A program made the position numbers and the translations under genes. DNA of 64,000 bases from an uncultured Winogradskyella sp. GTDB lineage: Bacteria > Bacteroidota > Bacteroidia > Flavobacteriales > Flavobacteriaceae. The notes below the pieces were generated by a model. That model saw only the letters and a list, made by a program, of their open reading frames with translations. It did no database searches and had not been told where the DNA came from. Below, piece after piece: positions 27,031 through 36,052 of this stretch; position 1 is the first letter of the stretch, and each line of letters begins with the position of its first letter. Location: NCBI RefSeq assembly GCF_947501905.1, contig NZ_CANMXL010000003.1, positions 310,001 through 374,000 on the forward strand. Direction: 5' to 3'.

Positions 27031-28719
27031 ATGAAACGACTAATTACCGTATTTTTTCTTTTTTTATTGTCCTGTAATAATGATCAAGAAAATAAAGTTA
27101 GTTATGTTGTTAGCACTTTAATACAGGACGGTACTAATTTATTAAAGGTAAACACTACATTTCACCCTAATACATCTGGAGAAACTATATTATTATTTCA
27201 AGATAAGGCTTGGGGTCAAGACAGCCTTCACAACATAATTAAAGGGATAGAGGTAATATCAGAAAAGAGCGAAATTACTCCTAATAGAGATAGCGGATGG
27301 TATAGTATCAGGCACCCAAAGAACTTAGAAAAGTTAGAAATTGAGTATACAATTAGGCAAGATAGCGAAGGAGAATTAACAACTTGGGATACATATAGGC
27401 CTATAATTCAAGAAAAGTATTTCCATTTGTTTTCTCATAACTTTTTTATGCTCCCTAAGCATATTGTCAAAGATTCAGAAGATAATTTTGATGTAGTTAT
27501 ACAATGGAAAGATTTCCCTACTGAGTATCGTTTAGGCAATAGTTTTGGTACGCAAGAAGAATATCAAGAAATCAAGAACACTACAGAAGAGAAATTTCAT
27601 ACGGCAATTTTTACTGGAGGTGATTTTAGACATCATAACATAAAAATTAAAGGCAATGAGGTTAACTTTATAGTTCGTGGTGATTGGCAGGTCTTTGATG
27701 ATTCTACTATGGTTGCTATAATTGATAAAACAGTATCAGCGCAACGTGATTTCTGGAAAGATCATTCTCAATCTTTTTATGCGATAACTTTAATTCCTAC
27801 AATACTTGAAAGAGGAAGTTCTTTTCAAGGTTCTGGGCTTACAAACTCTTTTGCAACTAATGCTTCTAATAATAAATTTCTTGATGTAGAAGGGCTAGTA
27901 TATTTATTTAATCATGAGTTACAGCACAATTGGACAGGGTCATTAATCAAAAACGATGATGAAGAAAAGCAATATTGGTTTAGCGAAGGGTTTACAGAGT
28001 ATTATACCTTGAAGAATATTGCAAAAGCAAAAGTTTACAACTTAGATGAGAGTTATTTTATAAAAAAGTTTAACGAATTTGTTAGAGAACTTTTCACTTC
28101 ACCTGTTAATGAGATGCCGAATAGTGAACTAAATTATGAAACGTTTTGGAGTGGTAAAGAAGGTGTTCAAAAATTGCCTTATAGAAGAGGAGCTGTATTT
28201 GCTTTTTATTTGGATAACAAAATTAAAAAGGATACTAATGGTGAAAAAAGTTTAGATGACTTATTATTGAACTTTAAAGAAGATGCACTTAAAAACGGAC
28301 AAAAAATCAATCACGAATATTTTATAAAAACAGCTAATAAATACCTAAAAGAAGATTTAAAACAGTTTTTTAGCAAACATATTGAAGAAGGTCGGCTTTT
28401 CAGTTTAGAAGAAATCTATCAAACCTTTGGTTTTGAATTCAGTTCAAAAACAAAGGTATATGACTTAGGATTTAATTTTTCTGAAGACAAGAGTCGTATA
28501 AGTTCTATCGACATCAATTCTGAAGCATATAAATCTGGATTAAGAGAGGGAGATGTGTTTAAAAGTATAAGTTATTTTAGTAATTCTACGGAGTACAAAG
28601 CTGAGTTTACCGTAATAAGAAACAAAAAAGAAATTGAGATAAGCTATTACCCAACTAAAGAAATAAACTTGCCTCAATTAAAGGATAATATTCATAATAA
28701 ATCTCAGTTAAATTTCTAG
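27031..28719 (+). CDS. Lipoprotein M1/M61-like zinc metallopeptidase with C-terminal PDZ domain
   Basis: A 562-residue protein with the lipobox LLSC at about residues 12-15, so it is probably lipidated. The gluzincin motif HELQHNW lies near residue 294, with the third ligand in WFSEGFTEYY near 316. The N-terminal 250 residues are beta-rich, as in M61/M1 enzymes. The last 90 residues form a PDZ-like domain (SEAYKSGLREGDVF). This is the glycyl-aminopeptidase-like M61 architecture. The adjacent M28 enzyme suggests joint extracytoplasmic peptide breakdown. Confidence 0.88.
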   Translation: MKRLITVFFLFLLSCNNDQENKVSYVVSTLIQDGTNLLKVNTTFHPNTSGETILLFQDKAWGQDSLHNIIKGIEVISEKSEITPNRDSGWYSIRHPKNLEKLEIEYTIRQDSEGELTTWDTYRPIIQEKYFHLFSHNFFMLPKHIVKDSEDNFDVVIQWKDFPTEYRLGNSFGTQEEYQEIKNTTEEKFHTAIFTGGDFRHHNIKIKGNEVNFIVRGDWQVFDDSTMVAIIDKTVSAQRDFWKDHSQSFYAITLIPTILERGSSFQGSGLTNSFATNASNNKFLDVEGLVYLFNHELQHNWTGSLIKNDDEEKQYWFSEGFTEYYTLKNIAKAKVYNLDESYFIKKFNEFVRELFTSPVNEMPNSELNYETFWSGKEGVQKLPYRRGAVFAFYLDNKIKKDTNGEKSLDDLLLNFKEDALKNGQKINHEYFIKTANKYLKEDLKQFFSKHIEEGRLFSLEEIYQTFGFEFSSKTKVYDLGFNFSEDKSRISSIDINSEAYKSGLREGDVFKSISYFSNSTEYKAEFTVIRNKKEIEISYYPTKEINLPQLKDNIHNKSQLNF

Positions 28720-28750
28720 TTTTCTTATATTTCTACTTTGTTAGAATGTT

Positions 28751-30523
28751 ATGCAGAATCCTTTAGAATTTTATAGAAATCAATTAGAAAACCATCAAAC
28801 TAAAGCTCGAGATTTATTTAAAAAATTGAGCTTGTATAGTCTATTAAGACTTGCTGTTTTTGCAGTAACAGTAATTGGTATATACTTCACGTTTAAGCAA
28901 TGGCAATTAGCTACAGGCATAGCTATTATTGGGATTGTCATTTTTCTATTTTTATTGTCTAAATACACGGATTTAAAATCTGAAAGAGCCCGATTTAAAC
29001 GCTTGGTTAGTATCAATGAAGAGGAGATTGCTATTGCCTCGGGAGATTTTCACGAAAGATTGGATGGGTCTAAGTTTCAAAACCCAAAGCATTTTTATAG
29101 TTTGGATATAGACTTATTTGGTAGAGGTTCGTTCTTTCAGTTTATAAACAGAGCCACCATAAAAGAAGGCACGCAAAAGCTTGTTGATTTTTTATTAGCA
29201 AATACAACTACTGAAATTCCTAAACGTCAAGAAGCTATTAAAGAGTTAGCAGATAAATCAGAGTGGCGACAAAATTATACAGCTATTGCACAAGGTGTAA
29301 AAGTGGAACATTCGGCGAATAGCATTATAAAATGGTTGCAGCATTATAAGCCATTTTTGAGCAAGACATGGTTTATGATAACCATTGGTTTTAGTCTAGC
29401 ATCGTTAGTTGTTTTAAGTTTAGCTATTGCAGAAATTATACTTATCGAATCTTTATTGTATTGGCTGTTATTAGGTCTAGGACTTACAGGACGCTATTTA
29501 AAACAGATAAATATTATTGCTCAACAAACCTCAAGAGCCAAAGACACATTTAGGCAATATGCATTGCTTTTAAATGAGATTGAAACTGCTACTTTTTCTT
29601 CAGATTTATTAAAAGAACAACAAAGCCGAATTGAATTGGAGGGCAGAAAAGCCTCTGAGATATTTTCTAAATTTTCGAAACATATTGACGCCTTAGATAA
29701 TAGAAACAATTTACTTTCAGCCATTTTTGGAAATGGTTATTTTCTCTGGGACATAAGACAGACGTATTACATTGAACAGTGGATTAAAACCTATGCAGAC
29801 AAGGTTGACCATTGGTTTGAAGTTGTGACGTTTTTTGATGCCTACAACAGCTTAGGAAACTATGGGTTTAATCATCAAGCATTTTCTTATCCAGAAATCA
29901 CAGAAACAAAAAACACAATTCTAGCTCAAAATTTAGGGCATCCACTATTAGAATCTGACAAACGTGTTGATAGTGATTTAGACTTACAGCAAGAACAGTT
30001 TTTTATTGTTACTGGAGCTAATATGGCGGGTAAAAGTACCTTTTTAAGAACAGTAGCCTTACATATAGTAATGGCAAATGTAGGACTCCCCGTTTGTGCA
30101 AAAAGCAGTAAATACAAACCCATTAAACTCATTACGAGTATGCGTACAACGGACTCGCTAACGGATGATAGTAGTTATTTCTTTAGCGAGTTAACTCGCT
30201 TAAAATTTGTTGTAGATACTATTGAAAAAGATAACAACTACTTCATCATTTTAGATGAAATCTTAAAAGGCACAAATAGTACTGACAAGGCTATTGGTTC
30301 AAGAAAGTTTGTAGAAAAACTAGTCAAGCTTAATGCCACAGGAATCATTGCTACACACGATTTAAGTCTTACGGAAATCGAAAGCCAACTAGAACCAGTT
30401 AAAAACTACTTCTTTGATGCGCAAATTGTTAATGACGAACTTTATTTTGATTACAAACTCAAGCAAGGTGTTTGCCAAAATATGAATGCCAGCTTTCTGC
30501 TGAAGAAGATGGAGATTGTTTAA
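28751..30523 (+). CDS. MutS-related ATPase with N-terminal membrane segments
   Basis: A 590-residue protein containing only the MutS core and ATPase domains, without the mismatch-recognition domain. Walker A GANMAGKSTF lies near 421, FIILDEILKGTN (Walker B) near 496 and IATHDLS near 536. Two hydrophobic pairs, at about 34-76 and 208-243, suggest membrane association, unusual for a repair protein. This type recurs in Bacteroidota, and its role is unknown; it is not MutS1 or the Smr-containing MutS2. The stop overlaps the stop region of the convergent gene by 4 bases. Confidence 0.85.
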   Translation: MQNPLEFYRNQLENHQTKARDLFKKLSLYSLLRLAVFAVTVIGIYFTFKQWQLATGIAIIGIVIFLFLLSKYTDLKSERARFKRLVSINEEEIAIASGDFHERLDGSKFQNPKHFYSLDIDLFGRGSFFQFINRATIKEGTQKLVDFLLANTTTEIPKRQEAIKELADKSEWRQNYTAIAQGVKVEHSANSIIKWLQHYKPFLSKTWFMITIGFSLASLVVLSLAIAEIILIESLLYWLLLGLGLTGRYLKQINIIAQQTSRAKDTFRQYALLLNEIETATFSSDLLKEQQSRIELEGRKASEIFSKFSKHIDALDNRNNLLSAIFGNGYFLWDIRQTYYIEQWIKTYADKVDHWFEVVTFFDAYNSLGNYGFNHQAFSYPEITETKNTILAQNLGHPLLESDKRVDSDLDLQQEQFFIVTGANMAGKSTFLRTVALHIVMANVGLPVCAKSSKYKPIKLITSMRTTDSLTDDSSYFFSELTRLKFVVDTIEKDNNYFIILDEILKGTNSTDKAIGSRKFVEKLVKLNATGIIATHDLSLTEIESQLEPVKNYFFDAQIVNDELYFDYKLKQGVCQNMNASFLLKKMEIV

Positions 30524-31185
30524 TTCTTTATCCTAATGATAATAGGAGAAATTTTGCAATACCTTAGGAAGCTACTGGAGGATTGATTTACAACCTTAGT
30601 TTTTAAGTTAAGTATTTGAACTATGTCTCCTTTTCTTAAACTTTTTATTCTTTGACTTAACTCTTTTGGTATTTTTGCGCCATTTACTTCAATAGATTTT
30701 TCATTTGGAAACTTAATTATGAAGCCTTTGACTAGAATTTTATAATCAAAAAGAAAATCTTGGAGTCCCAATGATATTTTACCATTTAATAATTCTTCTT
30801 TTGTAATTAATAGTTCACATTTGTAGCATTCTTTACCATTAAATAAACTTTGCGCTCTCTTTAAGTCTAATATTCTTAATCTCTTAGTTTCTGTAATTAT
30901 ATCTCGATTTTTAAGTAAAGATTTAATTTTTATATCAACGGTTTTTCCTGTTTGCGGTCTTAATTCATAATTTCCGTAATCATCAATCTTTTTCAACCCA
31001 GGTGCTTCAGCACTAATAAGTTTGCCTTTAGATACAATTTTAATAGGATTTGAAACACCTCTATAAACAATATTCATGTTTTTGAGTTCTAATGCCGAGT
31101 AGCTTTTGTTAGATTCTGATTGACTTGATAAGAAGGAGGAATAAAGAATGGTAATTATTAGGAAAAGAACCTTAAATGATTTCAT
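30520..31185 (-). CDS. Stand-alone exported protein resembling the GldM C-terminal domains
   Basis: A 221-residue protein with a signal peptide ending near SFLSSQ at residue 22. The mature start, ALELKNMNIVYRGVSNPIKI, followed by GKLISAEAPGLKKIDDYGNYELRPQTGKTVDIKI, resembles the first C-terminal domain of GldM, the periplasmic shaft of the type IX secretion/gliding motor. The remainder (FIIKFPNEKSIEVNGAKIP, LSQRIKSLRKGDIVQILNL) resembles the last GldM domain, where a conserved FxL-type stretch and a Gly-Asp loop occur. It lacks GldM's N-terminal membrane helix and is not next to gldKLN. Homology is by pattern; function is unknown. Confidence 0.65.
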   Translation of the reverse strand: MKSFKVLFLIITILYSSFLSSQSESNKSYSALELKNMNIVYRGVSNPIKIVSKGKLISAEAPGLKKIDDYGNYELRPQTGKTVDIKIKSLLKNRDIITETKRLRILDLKRAQSLFNGKECYKCELLITKEELLNGKISLGLQDFLFDYKILVKGFIIKFPNEKSIEVNGAKIPKELSQRIKSLRKGDIVQILNLKTKVVNQSSSSFLRYCKISPIIIRIKN

Positions 31186-31235
31186 AAGAAAGAAGTTGAT
31201 AAATTATAAACTTTTTTCAATTCAATTTATTGCAA

Positions 31236-31269
31236 ACAAAAAACCCTTTCTAGAAATAGAAAGGGTTTT
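31236..31269 (-). terminator. Terminator of the rplU-rpmA operon
   Basis: AAAACCCTTTCT at 31239-31250 and AGAAAGGGTTTT at 31257-31268 form a perfect 12-bp stem. On the minus strand it is followed by a T-rich stretch, directly after rpmA. Confidence 0.9.
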
Positions 31270-31293
31270 TATAAAATTATAAAGACTGTTTAA

Positions 31294-31554
31294 TTAAGCT
31301 TCAAAAGGCTCAATAGAAACATAAGACTTGTTGTCTTTTTTCTTAGTAAATTTCACTAAACCATCTACTTTAGCATGTAAAGTGTGGTCTTTTCCTTGGT
31401 AAACGTTTTCACCTGGGTGATGCGTGTTACCACGTTGTCTAATGATAATGTTCCCTGCGATAGCAGCTTGACCACCAAATATCTTAACACCTAAGCGTTT
31501 CGATTCTGATTCTCTACCGTTTTTCGAACTACCAACTCCTTTTTTATGAGCCAT
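31294..31554 (-). CDS. rpmA: 50S ribosomal protein L27
   Basis: An 86-residue component of the peptidyl-transferase region of the large ribosomal subunit. The sequence [24 protein letters not shown] and the following [16 protein letters not shown] are diagnostic. The N-terminus begins directly with the mature sequence, with no Firmicutes-type cleaved extension. It lies 42 bases after rplU and before a strong terminator. Confidence 0.98.
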   Translation of the reverse strand: MAHKKGVGSSKNGRESESKRLGVKIFGGQAAIAGNIIIRQRGNTHHPGENVYQGKDHTLHAKVDGLVKFTKKKDNKSYVSIEPFEA

Positions 31555-31596
31555 TGTCTTAAGGTTTTATATTGTTAAACTTAAGCAGTTAAGCAA

Positions 31597-32292
31597 TTAT
31601 GCTTTACCACCATCTAATTCGTCTTGCCATTTTTTAAGCTCGTCCCACTTACCATCTGCAGCTAATTTAGCTTGCTTTGGCCATGTGTCAGTAACGTGAT
31701 TACCACGAACTCCAGCGATAATTTCAGAAATTTTAGCTGGCTTAGCTTTTGCTAAATCAGCGAAAGTAGCTATACCTGCTTCTACTAAAGTAGATGCAAT
31801 TTTTGGTCCAATACCTTCAATTTTCTTTAAATCATCAGCCTTGCCTGTAGCCTTCTTAGCAGCTGGTTTTGCAGCAGCCTTTTTAGGTGCAGCTTTTTCA
31901 GCTTTAGGAGCAGCAGCTTTTACTTCTGCTTTAGGCTCAGCTTTTTTAGTTTCTTTTTTTGGAGCTGCTTTTTTTGCTCCGGAAGCTTTAATACCTTCGA
32001 TTACGATTTCAGAAAGTGCTTGACGGTGACCATTCTTAACACGGTAACCTTTACGTCTTTTCTTTTTGAAAACAATAACCTTATCACCTTTAAGGTGCTT
32101 TAAGACTTTTGCACTTACTTGTGCTCCGTCTATAGCTGGGGCGCCTAGAGTTACTTTGTCACCGTCGCCAATTAAAAGAACGTTATCGAAATTTACTTTC
32201 TTACCTTCTTCTGTAGCTAAACGATTAACAAAAACTTTTTGGTCTTTTTCAACTTTAAATTGATGCCCTGCTATCTCTACAATTGCGTACAT
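31597..32292 (-). CDS. rplU: 50S ribosomal protein L21 with a C-terminal helix-hairpin-helix extension
   Basis: Residues 1-103 are a normal L21 (MYAIVEIAGHQFKVEKDQKV, GDGDKVTLGAP, KRRKGYRVKNGHRQ). The protein then continues for a further 128 residues, making 231 against the usual 103 or so. The extension has an Ala/Lys/Pro-rich linker (about 110-152) and a globular end with LKKIEGIGPKIASTLVEAGI, a helix-hairpin-helix nucleic-acid-binding motif, followed by a Trp-rich helix pair. Such extended L21 proteins are known in Flavobacteriia, and the extension's role is not established to my knowledge. Transcribed from a consensus promoter at 32355-32385. Confidence 0.96.
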   Translation of the reverse strand: MYAIVEIAGHQFKVEKDQKVFVNRLATEEGKKVNFDNVLLIGDGDKVTLGAPAIDGAQVSAKVLKHLKGDKVIVFKKKRRKGYRVKNGHRQALSEIVIEGIKASGAKKAAPKKETKKAEPKAEVKAAAPKAEKAAPKKAAAKPAAKKATGKADDLKKIEGIGPKIASTLVEAGIATFADLAKAKPAKISEIIAGVRGNHVTDTWPKQAKLAADGKWDELKKWQDELDGGKA

Positions 32293-32592
32293 AGCGTAAC
32301 GTTTTTATTAATTTGTTATTCAATAAATTAAGCCTTCTTCTCAGAAAGCGGATGCAAATATACGCTTAAATTCCTAATTCACAAACGTTTTATTGCTTTT
32401 GAAAAGCATTTAAAATCCTTGTTATCAGCTTTGTTATCGCCAAAACCATAACTTAATAGTTGAAAGGGATGCTTATTTCACATTTTATTTAGATAAAAAG
32501 GTGGATTTGTTCGTTATTTTTGTGCCAATTGCTGTAACAATAATTATTTCAGCAAGACAAACACTTGAAACTTTTATTTAAAAAACACAAAA
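32293..32592. other. 300-base divergent intergenic region between rplU and the M16 peptidase pair
   Basis: No coding potential was found. It holds the rplU promoter on the minus strand (32355-32385), a 15-base palindrome TGCTTTT-G-AAAAGCA at 32394-32408 just upstream of it, and a TATTTTTG at 32515-32522 that could be the -7 element for the plus-strand peptidase genes, without a clear -33 partner. Confidence 0.6.
32355..32385 (-). promoter_or_regulatory. Consensus Bacteroidota promoter of rplU-rpmA
   Basis: On the minus strand a TTTG (bases 32385-32382) is separated by exactly 19 bases from TATATTTG (32362-32355). This is a perfect match to the TTTG-N19-TAnnTTTG consensus, as expected for a highly expressed ribosomal operon. 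The leader to the ATG at 32292 would be about 55 bases. Confidence 0.88.
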
Positions 32593-33909
32593 ATGAAAAA
32601 AAGCTTATTAAGTCTAGCCCTTTTGATGTTTGTAGGATACTCGTCTACAGCACAAAAGGTAGAGTTTGAAGAATTTGATTTAGATAATGGATTACACGTT
32701 ATCCTTCATCAAGATAATACAGCACCAGTAGTTATTACATCAGTAATGTACGATGTTGGTGGTAAAGACCGTGAACTTAACCGAACAGGTTTTGCTCACT
32801 TTTTTGAACACTTATTGTTTGAAGGTTCAGAAAATATTGAGCGTGGTGAGTTTATGAAAATTATCCCAGCTAATGGTGGTACTTTCAATGCCAATACATC
32901 TCAGGATAGAACTTACTATTACGAAATCTTTCCATCTAATAAATTAGAGTTAGGTTTATGGTTAGAATCTGAGCGTATGTTACACCCTGTAATTGATAAG
33001 GTTGGCGTAGACACTCAAAATGAAGTTGTAAAAGAAGAAAAACGTCAGAGTTACGATAGACCTTACGGAAAAATATTAGAGGTTATAGGTAAAAATTTGT
33101 TTGATGTGCATCCTTATAAAGACCCTAATATTGGATTTATGAAAGATTTAGATGCGGCAACTTTAGATGAATTTAATGCCTACTTTAATAAGTATTATGG
33201 GCCTAATAATGCAGTATTAATCGTTGCTGGAGATATAGACACGGCTAAGACTAAAGAGATGATTAAAGAATATTTTAGTGAAGTAAAATCTAGACCAGAA
33301 GTGGTTAGAGATTTCCCAAAAGAAACACCAATTACCGAAACTAAAAAAGTAGAAGCATACGATCCAAATATTCAGATACCAGCTGTTATTGCAGCATATC
33401 GTTTACCTGGTCAAGCTACTAGAGACGCATTTGTATTAGATATGATTTCTACTTATTTAAGCGGCGGAAAAAGTTCTGTATTATACAAGAAAATTGTTGA
33501 TGAGCAGAAGCAAGCACTGCAAGTACAAGCGGTAAATTTAGGGCAAGTAGACTATAATATTTTTGCACTATTTGCTTTGCCTCAAGGGGATGTTCCTTTA
33601 GATACACTATTAGCAGAAATGGATGAAGAAATTAAAGTCATGCAAACAGAATTAATTTCTGAACGTGACTATCAAAAACTTCAAAATCAGTTTGAAAACA
33701 GATTTGTAAGCTCAAACTCTAGCGTTGCAGGTATTGCAAGTTCTTTAGCTACGTATTATATGTTATACGGTGATGTAAACTTAATTAACACACAATTAGA
33801 TTTGTATAAGTCTATTACTAGAGAAGAAATTAGAGATGTAGCGGCTAAATATTTAAGCCCAAATCAACGTGTAGAAATTCAGTATTTACCTAAAAAAGAC
33901 GATAAATAA
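32593..33909 (+). CDS. M16 family zinc peptidase (catalytic partner)
   Basis: A 438-residue exported peptidase with a signal peptide ending near SSTAQ at residue 21. The inverted zinc motif HFFEH at about 69-73 and the distal Glu in NEVVKEEKRQ near 147 make it catalytically competent. It is the short, active half of a bacterial two-protein M16B pair. Its partner follows after one base, so the two are co-translated and probably form a heterodimer in the periplasm that degrades peptides. Confidence 0.93.
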   Translation: MKKSLLSLALLMFVGYSSTAQKVEFEEFDLDNGLHVILHQDNTAPVVITSVMYDVGGKDRELNRTGFAHFFEHLLFEGSENIERGEFMKIIPANGGTFNANTSQDRTYYYEIFPSNKLELGLWLESERMLHPVIDKVGVDTQNEVVKEEKRQSYDRPYGKILEVIGKNLFDVHPYKDPNIGFMKDLDAATLDEFNAYFNKYYGPNNAVLIVAGDIDTAKTKEMIKEYFSEVKSRPEVVRDFPKETPITETKKVEAYDPNIQIPAVIAAYRLPGQATRDAFVLDMISTYLSGGKSSVLYKKIVDEQKQALQVQAVNLGQVDYNIFALFALPQGDVPLDTLLAEMDEEIKVMQTELISERDYQKLQNQFENRFVSSNSSVAGIASSLATYYMLYGDVNLINTQLDLYKSITREEIRDVAAKYLSPNQRVEIQYLPKKDDK

Positions 33910-33910
33910 G

Positions 33911-35998
33911 ATGAAGACATTAAAATTAAAATTAGCTGCGTTTATAGGTATGGCTCTAATATCATTTGGAGTAAACGCACAACTAGATAGGTCTCAAATG
34001 CCAAAGCCAGGTCCAGAACCTGTAATTAATTTAGAAGACCCACAAGAGTTTAAACTAAATAACGGTATTACTGTAATGGTAGTTGAAAACAATAAACTAC
34101 CAAGAGTATCTTACCAATTAAGCATAGACAACAAGCCATATGCTGAAGGAGACAAGGCAGGTGTTTCTAGTTTACTTTCAGCCATGTTAGGAAACGGAAC
34201 AACGTCTATTTCTAAAGATGAGTTTAATGAGGAAGTTGATTTCTTAGGTGCAAATATTTCATTTGGTTCAAGTGGGGGTTTTGGTAGTGGCTTAGTAAAA
34301 TATGCTGATCGTATTGTCGAGCTTATGGCAGACGCAACAATCAATCCTTTATTAACAGAAGAAGAATTCGATAAAGAAAAAGATAAGTTAATCGAAAACT
34401 TAAAGAGTAGTGCAAAAAGCTCTGATGCTGTTGCAGGTCGTGTAGTAGGTGCTTTAGCTTATGGGAAGGATCATGTTTATGGAGAGTTTACAACAGAAGA
34501 CACTGTAAATAATGTAACATTTCAAGATGTATTAGATTTTTATAAAATCAGATTTGCTCCAAATAATGCGTATATCGTTGTTGTTGGTGACATTAATGTA
34601 AAAGATGTCAAAAAGCAAATGAAAAAATATTTTGGCAAGTGGGAAAAAGTTGATTTAAAAGAGTTGCCAACGCCAGAGTTAACAGCAAACCTTTCTACTG
34701 TAGAAATAAATTTTGTAGATATGCCAAATGCAACACAATCTAATATTTCTGTAACTAACAATGTTGATTTAAAGCAAAGTGATAGTGATTATTTTGCTGC
34801 TTTAATGGCAAACAACATCCTTGGTGGTGGTGGCGAAGGTTACTTATTTAAAAATCTTCGTGAAGACAAAGGGTATACTTATGGGGCATACTCTAGTTTA
34901 GGTGCTAGTCGTTATGGTGTATCTCGCTTTAATGCAAGTGCAAAAGTTCGTAATGCAGTAACAGATAGTGCTGTTGTTGAGTTTTTAAAGGAAATAAAGC
35001 GTATTCGTACTGAACCAGTAGAAGTACAGACTTTAGATAATGCTAAGGCTAAATATGTTGGTCGTTTTGTTATGGCTTTAGAGCGTCCGCAAACTATTGC
35101 TAACTATGCGTTGAACATAAGAAGAAATAACTTACCAGATGATTTTTATGCTAAATACTTAGAAAACATCAATAATGTTTCTGTTGAAGATGTACAGCGT
35201 GTAGCAAACAAATATTTTAATATAGACAATGCTAGAATTGTAATTGTAGGTAAAGGAGCTGACGTTATTGACAATCTAGAAAAAGTTGGGTTACCAATTA
35301 AGTATTATGACAAATATGCGAGTGCAACAGAAAAACCAGTATTCTCTAAGCCATTACCAGAAGGTTTAACAGCTGCAGATGTGGTTAAAAATTATGTAAA
35401 AGCTGTTGGAGGAGAAGCTAAATTAAGAGACGTAAAATCTACCTTAACAATGGCTGATGTTACAATTACAGGAGCACCTTTCAAGCCAAAAGCTATAATT
35501 AAGCAAATGGCACCAAACAAGTTTTCTATGGAGATGAGTATTGAAGGTATGGGAACTATTATGAAGCAAAAGTTTGATGGTAATTCAGGTTATCAAGAAC
35601 AACAAGGGCAAAAAATCCCAATGTCTGATGATGATGTTAATTCTCGTAAAGCTGAAAAAGGATTATTCCCTGAGTTATATATGGAAGCATCTAATATAGA
35701 ATTAGAGAGCCTTACAGATGTAGATGGTGTAGATGCATACAAGATAGTAGTTACTAAAGATGGTAAGACATCAGTAAAATACTATGCAGCAGATTCGGGC
35801 TTATTACTTAGAACTGAAGAGACTAATGAAGCAGCTGGACAATCAATCACTACAGTTACAGATTATTCTGATTATAAAGAAGTGAATGGGGTTATGTTTG
35901 CTCAAAAAATGAAAATAACTCAAGGACCTCAAGTTTTTGAGATGGCTATTACAGAAGTAAAGGTTAACGAAGGTGTAACTGCTGAGGATTTTAACTAA
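33911..35998 (+). CDS. M16 family non-catalytic partner with C-terminal LolA-like domain
   Basis: A 695-residue exported protein with a signal peptide ending near GVNAQ at residue 24. Residues 40-470 have the M16 fold, but the position of HxxEH reads LLSAMLGNG, so the zinc site is missing. It keeps the Arg/Tyr-containing C-terminal stretch (LREDKGYTYGAYSS) that such partners supply to the active site. Residues 480-695 form an added beta-rich domain (VVKNYVKAVGGEAKLRDVKS, YYAADSGLLLRTE) resembling LolA-like outer-membrane lipoprotein sensors/carriers. The function of the extension is unknown. A terminator follows. Confidence 0.88.
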   Translation: MKTLKLKLAAFIGMALISFGVNAQLDRSQMPKPGPEPVINLEDPQEFKLNNGITVMVVENNKLPRVSYQLSIDNKPYAEGDKAGVSSLLSAMLGNGTTSISKDEFNEEVDFLGANISFGSSGGFGSGLVKYADRIVELMADATINPLLTEEEFDKEKDKLIENLKSSAKSSDAVAGRVVGALAYGKDHVYGEFTTEDTVNNVTFQDVLDFYKIRFAPNNAYIVVVGDINVKDVKKQMKKYFGKWEKVDLKELPTPELTANLSTVEINFVDMPNATQSNISVTNNVDLKQSDSDYFAALMANNILGGGGEGYLFKNLREDKGYTYGAYSSLGASRYGVSRFNASAKVRNAVTDSAVVEFLKEIKRIRTEPVEVQTLDNAKAKYVGRFVMALERPQTIANYALNIRRNNLPDDFYAKYLENINNVSVEDVQRVANKYFNIDNARIVIVGKGADVIDNLEKVGLPIKYYDKYASATEKPVFSKPLPEGLTAADVVKNYVKAVGGEAKLRDVKSTLTMADVTITGAPFKPKAIIKQMAPNKFSMEMSIEGMGTIMKQKFDGNSGYQEQQGQKIPMSDDDVNSRKAEKGLFPELYMEASNIELESLTDVDGVDAYKIVVTKDGKTSVKYYAADSGLLLRTEETNEAAGQSITTVTDYSDYKEVNGVMFAQKMKITQGPQVFEMAITEVKVNEGVTAEDFN

Positions 35999-36022
35999 GA
36001 TTAAAATCTTTAAATAAATTTT

Positions 36023-36052
36023 AAACCGAAGTCATTAGGCTTCGGTTTTTTT
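36023..36052 (+). terminator. Terminator after the M16 pair
   Basis: AAACCGAAG at 36023-36031 and CTTCGGTTT at 36040-36048 form a 9-bp stem followed by a T run. It also lies at the 3' end of the convergent transporter gene. Confidence 0.88.

Noticed and set aside
31820..31990. Apparent repetitive DNA in the rplU gene
   Set aside because: It is the coding sequence of the Ala/Lys/Pro-rich linker of L21, not an independent repeat element.
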